This document shows positions 1 to 7,304 of a stretch of 10,989 bases of DNA, in pieces. This DNA is from OPU3-GD-OMZ sp964515235 (GTDB lineage Bacteria > Pseudomonadota > Gammaproteobacteria > Methylococcales > Methylomonadaceae): NCBI GenBank assembly GCA_964515235.1, contig CAZEVO010000046.1, forward strand, positions 1-10,989, given 5' to 3'. A program made the position numbers and the translations under genes. How positions within the stretch are numbered: the first letter of the stretch is position 1; the number at the start of each line of letters is the position of its first letter. The notes under the pieces are model-generated. The model did not search any database and was not told where the DNA came from. It saw only the letters and a list, made by a program, of their open reading frames with translations.

Positions 1-56
1 CCGTCAGAGTTACATTGTAACGCTTCGATATGTCTACAAAACTCAGGGCGATTCAC
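1..56 (-). CDS. Possible 5' end of a gene running off the left edge
   Basis: Reading leftward from a GTG at 56 there is an open frame of 18 codons with no stop before the window edge. The encoded start reads MNRPEFCRHIEALQCNSDG. A purine-rich AGGGGAAAG tract lies directly before the GTG, although the spacing is short (about 4 bases). It would begin 68 bases after the stop of the MscS-type gene on the same strand, so it could be the next operon gene or a separate unit. I do not recognise the family. The fragment is too short to exclude chance. Confidence 0.35.
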   Translation of the reverse strand, partial: MNRPEFCRHIEALQCNSD

Positions 57-124
57 CTTTCCCCTAGGTTCTCAATAAAAAAACTCAATTGTCATATTTC
101 TAACATTGGAGAAAGCCGCAATCA

Positions 125-1999
125 TTACTCTTCTTGAGTCAGAAGGTCAGGTGACTCATTTCCATCTGAATCCCGGTGTATTTTTACCTCTGTTGGATAA
201 GCAAAGTCCAAATCATTGTTTTTTAAGATTGCTGCTATTTTAAACAACACATCTTCTTTTACCGCCAGCCATTTGGCCCAGTCAACAGTTTTAGAAAAAC
301 AATAAATTAAAATATCAATAGAGTAATCGTTATAACGATCCATAAAAACTAACTGTGTCGACTTAATCCCTGCGGAATCTTCATGTGAAGATAATTTAAA
401 TTTCTTACGACTATCCCTGTGCTGTTGCGTTGGATTAGCAATATCTGGATGTGTTTTTAACATTTCCCGAATATCATCCAGTGCTTTTCGTATATCATCC
501 ATATTACTTTCGTAAGTCACTCCAATGTACATTTTGATCCTACGCCCAACAATCCGACGATCCATGTTCCTGACACTTGAAACCGAGACTACCGCGTTGG
601 GAATAACGATCAATGCATTATCAAAAGTTCTTATTGTCGTACTACGCAGACCAATTTCAGAAACTGTCCCTTCTACATCTTCTATTTTTACCCAATCACC
701 CATCCGATAAACGTTATCAAATAAAATCGTAATGCCTCCAAACAAATTCGATAACGTATCTTTCGCAGCGAGTGCAAATGCTAAACCCCCAATACCTAAT
801 GTTGAGAGGATTGCCGTAATATTAATTCCAAAATGGCTTAAAACTATGGCCATAACGACAATAATAATAATGACTTTAACAACCTGGACACCCAGCGCGA
901 CTAATTCCTTTCTCAGATCCTTGTTAATTCGCGTTAATCTTTTCAAGTGCACCATGACGATAATATCGATAATACACAACAACAACCAAACAAATATCAG
1001 ACTAAAAATAACAAAACTTATTGACTCTATAGCAGTACGGTAATCAGCCTTATAGAAAAAAGCATAGGTCGCCAAGTCAATTCCGAAAAACATTAACCCC
1101 ATCCTAATGGGGCGTACAACTCCCTGATATTTCTCATCCTGATGATGATCTTCGTCACCGGAAACATACTTCTTAATTAGAAAATTAGTAAATCTGAAAA
1201 AGAGAGGGTAACTAAAATAAACCAAAGCAATAATCACAAACGATAAGCTAATCCCCCCAATATCGACATTAAACGGAATAAGTTTGTAATTAATAGAGCG
1301 TATGCCATCAAAATTATTGATATAAGAAATCGCCGAGAGTAATGAGAATTGTTGAAACCAATGAATCGAAGCAATTTTACGAGGATTATTAATCACATAC
1401 TTCAGAATATCTTGATAAGTCGTATTCACTCGAGTAAATAACTGATGGTTTTTGCTTACATCTGAGGTAATCTTATTTTCTACATTACTCTCAGGCAGTG
1501 GTAATAACTCAGCTATTTTCTGACTCTTATCAAATACTGCTTGTGAGTCAACAACAATAGTTTGAATACCTTTGTAACGGTTTGAGGCTTCGATCAAGTA
1601 TTCAATATAGCGATTGATTGCTTGGCGAGCATTCAAATGCTCAATACTCAATTGGTCTCTCAACACCGCCATTTCATTACCGCGTTCTTGATTAACGGTA
1701 ATTCGAGATTTAAAAAAACTGAGTTGACGTTTATCACTGATATTCGGTAATTTACGCACCGATGTCTTTTTTAACAGTGCCATCAATTGATCTAACTGAT
1801 TAATCTGCTCTTCCAATAACTTATTTAATGCCGCTTCGTGGGCTGCATCACTCTCAATCACAGCCAAAGCATCGTTAAGTTCAACCAGTCGACTCACGGA
1901 CTTCTCTATTTCTTTCCGGTCTTTGCTGATATCAGATAACACCGGTGTACTAATAAAAAGGAATAAGATGAACACCCAAAATTTCATAGTCTTAAACAT
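125..1999 (-). CDS. MscS-family mechanosensitive ion channel with large N-terminal periplasmic region
   Basis: Probable small-conductance mechanosensitive channel of the inner membrane, which would release solutes on hypo-osmotic shock. From the chosen ATG the protein has 624 residues. Residues about 5-22 form a signal peptide ending at VLS. A long helical, coiled-coil-like region follows (about 25-215). Hydrophobic segments lie near 250-270, 302-318, 327-350 and 370-390. The typical MscS pore helix, rich in Gly and Ala (STLGIGGLAFALAAKDTLSN), lies near 400-418. The beta-domain follows, with GDWVKI, EGTVSEIGLRST and NA(L)IVIPNA at about 434-470. The C-terminal alpha/beta domain shows MYIGVTYES and DYSIDILIYCF. 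A TTG codon one position earlier is also open, but an AGGTG Shine-Dalgarno 7 bases before the ATG at 1999 favours that start. It is much longer than E. coli MscS (286 residues), closer to the medium-sized YbdG/YnaI type in plan but with a larger periplasmic part. It follows yaaA by 27 bases as the last clear gene of the long operon. Confidence 0.9.
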   Translation of the reverse strand: MFKTMKFWVFILFLFISTPVLSDISKDRKEIEKSVSRLVELNDALAVIESDAAHEAALNKLLEEQINQLDQLMALLKKTSVRKLPNISDKRQLSFFKSRITVNQERGNEMAVLRDQLSIEHLNARQAINRYIEYLIEASNRYKGIQTIVVDSQAVFDKSQKIAELLPLPESNVENKITSDVSKNHQLFTRVNTTYQDILKYVINNPRKIASIHWFQQFSLLSAISYINNFDGIRSINYKLIPFNVDIGGISLSFVIIALVYFSYPLFFRFTNFLIKKYVSGDEDHHQDEKYQGVVRPIRMGLMFFGIDLATYAFFYKADYRTAIESISFVIFSLIFVWLLLCIIDIIVMVHLKRLTRINKDLRKELVALGVQVVKVIIIIVVMAIVLSHFGINITAILSTLGIGGLAFALAAKDTLSNLFGGITILFDNVYRMGDWVKIEDVEGTVSEIGLRSTTIRTFDNALIVIPNAVVSVSSVRNMDRRIVGRRIKMYIGVTYESNMDDIRKALDDIREMLKTHPDIANPTQQHRDSRKKFKLSSHEDSAGIKSTQLVFMDRYNDYSIDILIYCFSKTVDWAKWLAVKEDVLFKIAAILKNNDLDFAYPTEVKIHRDSDGNESPDLLTQEE

Positions 2000-2026
2000 C
2001 AAAACACACCTGATTGAAAATCATTA

Positions 2027-2809
2027 TTAACTTGCAACCATTTCATCGCGTAAAAAAACCCACTCTTTTTCATTTGATAATTCAGAACTGAAATAATAAC
2101 CATTTACATTGAAATCTTTAATGCCCTCTGGTTCATTAAGTGCATTCCGAACAATATAAGAACTCATTAGTCCACGCGCCTTCTTTGCATAAAAACTAAT
2201 AATCTTATACTGACCATTTTTATAATCTTTAAATACCGGAGTAATGACATCAGCCGTTAATTGCTTGGAATTAACAGCTTTAAAATATTCATTGGAAGAT
2301 AAGTTAACTAGAACATTAGAACCCGATTGCTCAATGTCTTTTGTTAATTGCTGGTTAATTAAGTTACCCCAAAACGCATAAAGGTTCTTTCCTCGAGTAT
2401 TTTCAAATCGCGTTCCCATTTCTAGTCGATACGGTTGAATCAAATCTAATGGACGTAATAAACCATACAATCCTGACAAAATACGCAAGTGGCCTTGTGC
2501 AAAATCAAATTGCGCCTCTGTCAACGACGTCGCCTCTAAGCCTTGATAAACATCACCGGTAAAAGCTAAGACGGCAGGTCTTGAATTGGTACTCTCAAAA
2601 GGTAATGTCCAATCCTGAAAACGATGGAAATTTAGTTTTGCTAATGTTGGGCTAATCCCCATTAGTTGCTCTAAATCTTCTGGTGATAATGCCTGCACTT
2701 CATCTATTAATTGTTGACTCTCGGATAAGAAAACTGACTGGGAAAATCTCGTAGTTGCTAATGAACTCTCAAAATCAAGGGACTTAGCAGGAGAAATAAC
2801 CATCAACAT
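2027..2809 (-). CDS. yaaA: YaaA family peroxide-stress protein (DUF328)
   Basis: Full-length (260 residues) member of the YaaA/DUF328 family. E. coli YaaA limits intracellular iron and oxidative DNA damage during peroxide stress, and it binds DNA. The diagnostic start MLMVISPAKSLDFES matches the family pattern (MLILISPAKTLDY in E. coli). Other family blocks are visible: LAFTGDVYQGL near 83-93, LSGLYGLLRPLDLIQPYRLEMG near 111-132, the NLSSNEYFKAV stretch near 168-178, and the lysine-rich ISFYAKKARGLMS near 203-215. The ATG at 2809 is chosen because the family begins with ML and an AGGG sequence lies 7 bases upstream. It starts 11 bases after the stop of the DUF4265-like gene, so the two are surely co-transcribed. 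No OxyR site is apparent directly upstream, so any peroxide control would have to act at the operon promoter. Confidence 0.95.
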   Translation of the reverse strand: MLMVISPAKSLDFESSLATTRFSQSVFLSESQQLIDEVQALSPEDLEQLMGISPTLAKLNFHRFQDWTLPFESTNSRPAVLAFTGDVYQGLEATSLTEAQFDFAQGHLRILSGLYGLLRPLDLIQPYRLEMGTRFENTRGKNLYAFWGNLINQQLTKDIEQSGSNVLVNLSSNEYFKAVNSKQLTADVITPVFKDYKNGQYKIISFYAKKARGLMSSYIVRNALNEPEGIKDFNVNGYYFSSELSNEKEWVFLRDEMVAS

Positions 2810-2820
2810 AAAATTGCCCT

Positions 2821-3306
2821 CTACTTTGCTAAATAATCATGCCACCAATTAAGGGGCGTATGCCCATCATCTGGATCATAAACGTTACTATAAAACCATT
2901 GTGTTTGTTCAAAACCTTTTGACACAGTATTAAATACAGCTTCAATTTCATCAAAACCAGAATCAACCGGAATGCTGTAAACCAACATCCGCTCATTTTG
3001 GTGATCAAGTTCTGCTTTTAAGAGTAATAGTGATTTTTCCATACTTTGATGAAGGCGTTTCGTATCTGTTTTTGAAAAAACACGAACACACAAATAACCA
3101 TTGTGCTTTTCAACAACAAATTGACCTGCCATTTTGGTACGTATCAAATCATGTTTTGCAACTCCTTTAGCAAATACTGGTGATAAAAGTAGTTGATAAC
3201 AATCCTCACCTTTAGCTATTGCTGACACTTGTTCAAAAACCAGTTCACCATCGGGTCGTTGTCCTGCCAAAAGTTGTATAACCGTTTCTTTCGCTATTTC
3301 TTCCAT
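2821..3306 (-). CDS. DUF4265-like cytoplasmic protein of unknown function
   Basis: Soluble protein of 161 residues with no signal peptide or membrane segment. The order of features resembles DUF4265: an N-terminal strand region, then YQLLLSPVFAKGVAKHDLIRTK (about 37-58, the usual 'P.fa.gv..gD.v' block), then a strand with NGYLCVRVF (69-77), a helix with KSLLLLKAEL (91-100), and a distinctive end, QWFYSNVYDPDDGHTPLNWW (136-155), rich in aromatic and acidic residues. The family assignment is from memory of the pattern and needs a profile search. Some DUF4265 proteins occur near polymorphic-toxin loci, but nothing here supports an immunity role: no toxin gene adjoins it. It begins 10 bases after the SGNH gene stop and ends 11 bases before yaaA. 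The function is unknown. Confidence 0.8.
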   Translation of the reverse strand: MEEIAKETVIQLLAGQRPDGELVFEQVSAIAKGEDCYQLLLSPVFAKGVAKHDLIRTKMAGQFVVEKHNGYLCVRVFSKTDTKRLHQSMEKSLLLLKAELDHQNERMLVYSIPVDSGFDEIEAVFNTVSKGFEQTQWFYSNVYDPDDGHTPLNWWHDYLAK

Positions 3307-3316
3307 TTAATTATCT

Positions 3317-4675
3317 CTACTGTAACAAAGTCACTTGTCTAACAATGGTGTTAGCAACTTGACGATAACCCTCGGCTGTATAATGCCCAGGCACTCGGAA
3401 AGGAAAATAAGACATCGGGTCAGGCTCTCTTACAAAGAAATCCTGATGAATATCAATCACCGAAATGCCAAGCGATTTAACTTTTTCGAGTACGACTTGA
3501 CGCTTTCTATATGCGTCATGATCTTTTACTAATCCTGAGTACCGGGAAAATTCAGGCAAATAGACAAAATATAACTCGCCTCCCCATTTTCTGACACGGT
3601 CTTTTGCCTGACTCATAATTTCAACAAATAAAGGTTCAACATCGATTTCCAATCGATTTAAACCTAATCGCTGCCGCAAATGAAATAACCGTAATAATCG
3701 AGTTAAATGGGCTAATTTATAACTTTGTTCATTCTGATCTATATAATCTAGTAACCAAGTATCTATTTCAGACTGTCTTTCCAATAACCGCTGAGTAAAA
3801 CCACTTTTTAAATACTCCATTAATAGTGGAACTCCCTTTTCCTTTTTGAGATTTCGCTCTAAGTCATTTCCTTCATAATACAACCAAAGTACTTTCCTTG
3901 GTTTTTTAGTGGTCGCGTACTCGGTTAATGAGGCTAATTCCGTTAGCGGTCCATTACCTGCTGACCCTAAGTTAATTGCATTGTCTCCTGTTTTTAGACG
4001 GATTTGTCCGGCAATATCCGCCCCTTCTGAAACACAAGCCCCATGTGCAAAGGAGTCACCAATTAACAGCCAGTCAACTGATTGTTGCTGCCAAACAGAA
4101 TCAGGGTTATTAAAACCAAAACGATCACTTTGATAAACTGCATACTTCCCGGACTCATTACAATTAACGACAGTTTTATTCGCAATACCCCCTAAAGGCA
4201 GAAGAGGCATATCCGTTGATACAGAGAAGTTGCTCTCATTAATAAAAACCCAAGGATGAATCGACGTGACTGCATCCACACCTTGTTTTTGCAATGTTTT
4301 GATTACTTCAACTTTTGAGCGGGTATCAAAAAACTCTCCAGACTTTTTAGCCATCATGGCCTGTGATGCAGATAATGGAAAAAGCAAAAAGATAATCCCT
4401 TCCATTAAATAGAGTGCAAATACAACTGAACTGGTCAACAATACTAGAATCAGTTGCACGTCATGTCGTAACAGTAAGGCAGCACCCCAAAAAACAATAC
4501 CAGCTATAGCAAAAATATAATATATTTGATAAAGCGCATTTTCATTACAACTATAAATTATTTCGGCAGACCAAAAGGTATAAGCTAATAAACAAATAAA
4601 GCCTGTCAAAAATATGACAAGCATAAATTTGGCAAAGTAAAATCGTTTGGCTTGTCCAGTACTGGACATGATCAT
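3317..4675 (-). CDS. Membrane-anchored SGNH/GDSL hydrolase
   Basis: 452-residue protein with three N-terminal membrane helices (about 14-34, 48-69, 73-100) and a large domain that, with the N-terminus inside, would face the periplasm. The catalytic-domain signatures are block I WLLIGDSFAHGA with nucleophile Ser208, the glycine block NLGSAGNGP (235-243), block III YYEGNDL with Asn270, and a C-terminal block V GHYTAEGY with His431. The Asp usually three residues before that His is absent (Val428), so the Asp may come from elsewhere or the enzyme may use a dyad. The YQSDRFGFNNPD segment (181-192) is typical of membrane-linked SGNH proteins found beside SxtJ/carbamoyltransferase genes. The likely role is ester or acyl transfer or cleavage on an envelope glycan; the substrate is unknown. 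Two starts are possible (4675 or 4669). AGG lies 3-4 bases before the first and 9 before the second. It follows the DUF5989 gene by 15 bases. Confidence 0.88.
   Translation of the reverse strand: MIMSSTGQAKRFYFAKFMLVIFLTGFICLLAYTFWSAEIIYSCNENALYQIYYIFAIAGIVFWGAALLLRHDVQLILVLLTSSVVFALYLMEGIIFLLFPLSASQAMMAKKSGEFFDTRSKVEVIKTLQKQGVDAVTSIHPWVFINESNFSVSTDMPLLPLGGIANKTVVNCNESGKYAVYQSDRFGFNNPDSVWQQQSVDWLLIGDSFAHGACVSEGADIAGQIRLKTGDNAINLGSAGNGPLTELASLTEYATTKKPRKVLWLYYEGNDLERNLKKEKGVPLLMEYLKSGFTQRLLERQSEIDTWLLDYIDQNEQSYKLAHLTRLLRLFHLRQRLGLNRLEIDVEPLFVEIMSQAKDRVRKWGGELYFVYLPEFSRYSGLVKDHDAYRKRQVVLEKVKSLGISVIDIHQDFFVREPDPMSYFPFRVPGHYTAEGYRQVANTIVRQVTLLQ
4653..4668. repeat. Perfect 16-base palindrome at the SGNH start codon
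   Basis: TGTCCAGTACTGGACA is its own reverse complement and extends to the second ATG (4669-4667) of the SGNH gene, whose last two bases lie inside it. In mRNA it can fold into a 6-bp stem (UGUCCA/UGGACA) with a GUAC loop that would partly bury that start codon. It could affect translation or be a protein-binding site, or could be a coincidence of the codons for SSTGQ. Confidence 0.45.
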
Positions 4676-4690
4676 TAACCTATCATTAGT

Positions 4691-4843
4691 TTAGAATAAG
4701 GTGTACACAAAAGGTGCTACTGCAGTTCCTTGCGTTAAGACAATCAATGCCCCAAGTAATAACATCACTATAAAAATAGGGGCTAACCAAAACTTCTTGC
4801 GAACGCGCATAAAGCCCCATAAATCACGAATTAGATCCAACAT
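4691..4843 (-). CDS. DUF5989-type single-helix membrane peptide (50 aa)
   Basis: A 50-residue gene that is easily missed. It begins MLDLIRDLWGFMRVRKKFWL, continues with a single membrane helix (APIFIVMLLLGALIVL, about 21-36), and ends GTAVAPFVYTLF. The amphipathic start with a WxFMRxRKKFWLxP motif and the APFxYTLF tail are what I know of DUF5989, a family of about 50 residues found next to SxtJ and carbamoyltransferase genes. The basic RVRKK before the helix predicts N-in, C-out topology. The ATG overlaps the SxtJ stop codon (TGATG, one shared base), which indicates translational coupling. A GGAG lies 11 bases upstream inside the SxtJ gene. Overlap, length and hydrophobic pattern make this a real gene. 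The function is unknown; it may be a subunit of a membrane complex with SxtJ and the carbamoyltransferase. Confidence 0.93.
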   Translation of the reverse strand: MLDLIRDLWGFMRVRKKFWLAPIFIVMLLLGALIVLTQGTAVAPFVYTLF

Positions 4844-5319
4844 CAGTAAGGTTTCTCCATATGATTTTTTTCTAAAATAACACTTTTTTGGCGATAGGAT
4901 TTTTCTGAGTTCAACTGTCGCAGCATTGGATCATAACCCAATAACCTCAGAACCAACCCTAACGGCATAAATAAAAAATAAAATAACACCCCCAAAATAA
5001 TACGAGTATTAATCCACCCTAGAATATCGCCCAAGGCCATCCAGATTCGAAATAATGGGGATAAGACAATCGGAAGTAAAAGAGCCCAAAAACTTAAAAA
5101 AACAGCCAGTAACCATGGCCAGATTGGCAATCCATATAAATCAAACCAATGATTAACGCGCCACTGTTTTAGTTGTGCCCGAACCCATAAATCTATTAGG
5201 GCAGTGGATTCCTGTTCAATCAATAGTGGCAACCCTAACCCAAAAATGATGACTATAAAAAAAGCCATTAACAAGCCAAAGCTACGAAGTTCTTTTTTCT
5301 GATTCAATCTCTCTGCCAC
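4843..5319 (-). CDS. SxtJ-family inner-membrane protein
   Basis: 158-residue membrane protein named after SxtJ of cyanobacterial saxitoxin clusters; the biochemical role of the family is not known. The opening LRSFGLLMAFFIVIIFGLGLPLL (helix about 14-34) contains the RSFGL motif of the family. Two further helices lie near 66-88 and 106-127, the latter with FYFLFMPLGLVLRLLGYDPM, followed by a basic cytoplasmic tail. The insert between helices 1 and 2 (35-64) makes it longer than the roughly 130 residues I associate with the family. The start is a GTG with GAGG 10 bases before it; no ATG in frame would keep the first helix. It begins 13 bases after the carbamoyltransferase stop and overlaps the DUF5989 start by one base. 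The name does not imply saxitoxin production; no other sxt gene is present. Confidence 0.88.
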   Translation of the reverse strand: MAERLNQKKELRSFGLLMAFFIVIIFGLGLPLLIEQESTALIDLWVRAQLKQWRVNHWFDLYGLPIWPWLLAVFLSFWALLLPIVLSPLFRIWMALGDILGWINTRIILGVLFYFLFMPLGLVLRLLGYDPMLRQLNSEKSYRQKSVILEKNHMEKPY

Positions 5320-5332
5320 TCGATTTACGCCT

Positions 5333-7174
5333 CTAATCTAATTCAAACTCTTCTTGCCAATTTTTGTCCTGATCATTTTTTGGCTGCTCAGACTTTGCCA
5401 GAATAATATTCTCCATCACTAAAAAATCCATTTCAGTCCTCATAAAACAACGATAGGCATCTTCTGGCGTATTGACAATTGGCTCTCCTCTAACGTTAAA
5501 AGACGTATTAATTAAAACTGGACACTGCGTCTTTTGCTCAAATTGATCAATTAATTGATAAAACCGGCTATTGGTTTCTTGATGGATAGTTTGTATTCGT
5601 GCCGAATAATCAACGTGTGTGACTGCAGGAATCTTAGAACGGGAAATATTCAGTTTTTCAATACCAAATAACATCTGCTGTTCATCAGTCATCTGCAACC
5701 ATTTATCCTTTTTAACGGGTGCGACTAACAGCATATAAGGGCTGGGTCGATCAATCTCAAACCACTCGGAAACACGCTCTGCTTTCACTGCTGGCGCAAA
5801 AGGTCTAAATGACTCCCGATATTTAATTTTCAAATTCATAATCGATTGCATTTTCGGGCTTCTAGCATCGCCAATAATCGAACGTCCTCCTAAAGCCCGT
5901 GGGCCAAACTCCATACGTCCTGAAAACCACCCGACCACATTATCTTCTGCCAAAATATCAGCCAATTGAGGTAATAGTTCACCATCTGCTAATTCTTGAT
6001 AAATGCCGTTAGAGTTATCTAAATACTGCTTAATTTCCTGATTGCTGAAACGTTTACCTAAATAAGCACCTTGCATACTATCATGACCATTACGTACTTC
6101 TCGTGGTTTATCCAGATAATCATGCCATACACTCAGTGCAGCGCCCAGTGCGCCACCGGCATCACCTGCTGCCGGTTGAATCCAGATATCTTTAAAGGGC
6201 CCCTCACGTAATATACGTCCATTTGAAACACAATTCAGTGCGACACCACCTGCTAAACATAAATAATCACAATCCATCTCTCGATGAATCGTTTTAACTA
6301 ACTTTAAAATTATTTCTTCAGTCACAACCTGAATTGAACGTGCCAAATCCATTTCTTTCTGCGTAACCTGAGACTCAGCCCGACGCGGCGCCCCTCCAAA
6401 GAGGGAATCAAAATGGCGATTTGTCATCGTTAAACCAGTAGCGTAATTAAAATAACGCATATTCAAGCGAAAAGTTCCATCTTCTTTAACATCAATCAAA
6501 TGTTTAAGAATTAAATCGACATACCGTGGCTCTCCATAGGGGGCTAGCCCCATTAACTTGTATTCCCCTGAATTAACTTTAAAACCTGCATAGTAAGTGA
6601 AGGCCGAATACAAAAGCCCTAAACTATGTGGGAAATTAATTGTCCATTGCGGTGTTAATTGTGCGCCCTCACCCAACCAAACTGAACTCGTTGCCCACTC
6701 ACCCACACCATCCAAACAAAGCACCACGGCTTTTTGAAAAGGACTAGGGTAAAAAGCAGAAGCCGCATGAGCTTGATGATGTTCGGTAAAAAGAAGTACT
6801 GGGAGTTGTTTTTCCTTTAAATGACTGAGTGTCATCAATTCTTTCTTTAAGGTGCGCTTAAGAAATAATTTTTCCTTCAACCAAATCGGCATCGCCGCAA
6901 TAAAAGACTTAAAACCTCTAGGCGCATAGGCCAGATAAGTCTCTAATAAGCGGTCAAATTTAACAAGTGGTTTATCATAAAAAACCACATAATCTACCGC
7001 GGATAATTGAACACCGGCCTCATAAAGACAATAAACGATTGCATTTTCAGGAAAACTAGGGTCATGTTTCTTGCGCGTAAAACGCTCTTCCTGCGCTGCT
7101 GCAACAATCTTCCCATCAACAACCAATGCGGCTGCACTATCATGGTAATAAGCAGAGATTCCAAGAATGACCAT
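5333..7174 (-). CDS. Carbamoyltransferase, NodU/CmcH/TobZ family
   Basis: 613-residue enzyme expected to activate carbamoyl phosphate with ATP (via carbamoyladenylate) and transfer the carbamoyl group to a hydroxyl of a sugar or other small molecule in the cytoplasm. All family landmarks are present: the start MVILGISAYYHDSAAALV, the metal-binding HHQAHAASAF (about 132-141), LCLDGVGEWATSS (153-165), KLMGLAPYGEP (207-217), LAGGVALNC.SNGRIL (308-323), the nucleotide-binding PAAGDAGGALGAA (335-347), the YrdC-like-domain signature GWFSGRMEFGPRALGGRSI (416-434), K.RESFRPFAPA (450-461) and the C-terminal NTSFNVRGEP (553-562). Nothing is missing, so it should be active. It resembles NodU (nodulation factor 6-O-carbamoylation) and TobZ. 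Its partners here are SxtJ, DUF5989 and an SGNH enzyme rather than antibiotic or Nod genes, pointing to an envelope substrate. It is the first gene of the long operon; the Shine-Dalgarno is weak (AAAGAT). Confidence 0.95.
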   Translation of the reverse strand: MVILGISAYYHDSAAALVVDGKIVAAAQEERFTRKKHDPSFPENAIVYCLYEAGVQLSAVDYVVFYDKPLVKFDRLLETYLAYAPRGFKSFIAAMPIWLKEKLFLKRTLKKELMTLSHLKEKQLPVLLFTEHHQAHAASAFYPSPFQKAVVLCLDGVGEWATSSVWLGEGAQLTPQWTINFPHSLGLLYSAFTYYAGFKVNSGEYKLMGLAPYGEPRYVDLILKHLIDVKEDGTFRLNMRYFNYATGLTMTNRHFDSLFGGAPRRAESQVTQKEMDLARSIQVVTEEIILKLVKTIHREMDCDYLCLAGGVALNCVSNGRILREGPFKDIWIQPAAGDAGGALGAALSVWHDYLDKPREVRNGHDSMQGAYLGKRFSNQEIKQYLDNSNGIYQELADGELLPQLADILAEDNVVGWFSGRMEFGPRALGGRSIIGDARSPKMQSIMNLKIKYRESFRPFAPAVKAERVSEWFEIDRPSPYMLLVAPVKKDKWLQMTDEQQMLFGIEKLNISRSKIPAVTHVDYSARIQTIHQETNSRFYQLIDQFEQKTQCPVLINTSFNVRGEPIVNTPEDAYRCFMRTEMDFLVMENIILAKSEQPKNDQDKNWQEEFELD

Positions 7175-7195
7175 AGTATCTTTATTTTAGACCAT

Positions 7196-7227
7196 AAAAA
7201 ACCCTTTCTTAACTCACTAAAAAAGGG
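7196..7227 (-). terminator. Intrinsic terminator-like hairpin in the carbamoyltransferase leader
   Basis: On the minus strand CCCTTTTTTA pairs with TAAGAAAGGG (10 bp including one G-U; loop of 6) and is followed at once by six T residues (the A-run at 7196-7201). It works only in the minus direction, because the plus strand has a mismatch and no T-run. It lies after the Sel1 gene stop and only 22 bases before the carbamoyltransferase ATG, downstream of the promoter at 7255-7282. It could therefore end Sel1 transcripts and also attenuate the operon. The stem is AT-rich, so strength may be moderate. Confidence 0.65.
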
Positions 7228-7254
7228 ACCTTAAAACAGAAAACAAAAATTTTA

Positions 7255-7282
7255 ATTATACAAAAGGGTTATATAAATTCAA
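7255..7282 (-). promoter_or_regulatory. Sigma70 promoter of the carbamoyltransferase operon
   Basis: On the minus strand a perfect -10 TATAAT (7255-7260) stands 16 bases from a -35 TTGAAT (7277-7282, four of six matches). The expected transcript start is near 7248, giving a leader of about 70 bases that contains the hairpin at 7196-7227. The promoter sits in the gap between the Sel1 gene stop (7305) and the carbamoyltransferase. Confidence 0.65.
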
Positions 7283-7304
7283 CAATCAATTCTACGTCAT
7301 GAAT

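Noticed and set aside
525..1043. Plus-strand open frames inside the MscS-type gene
   Set aside because: They are antisense shadows of a well-supported gene with recognisable family motifs.
2821..3306. DUF4265 protein as an immunity protein of a toxin system
   Set aside because: No toxin-like gene adjoins it; the neighbours are a SGNH enzyme and yaaA.
4843..7174. A saxitoxin or antibiotic biosynthesis cluster
   Set aside because: SxtJ and a carbamoyltransferase are present, but no polyketide, amidinotransferase, aminotransferase or other tailoring gene is in the window.
7007..7234. Plus-strand 75-codon frame over the start of the carbamoyltransferase
   Set aside because: It is antisense to the conserved N-terminus and has no family features.
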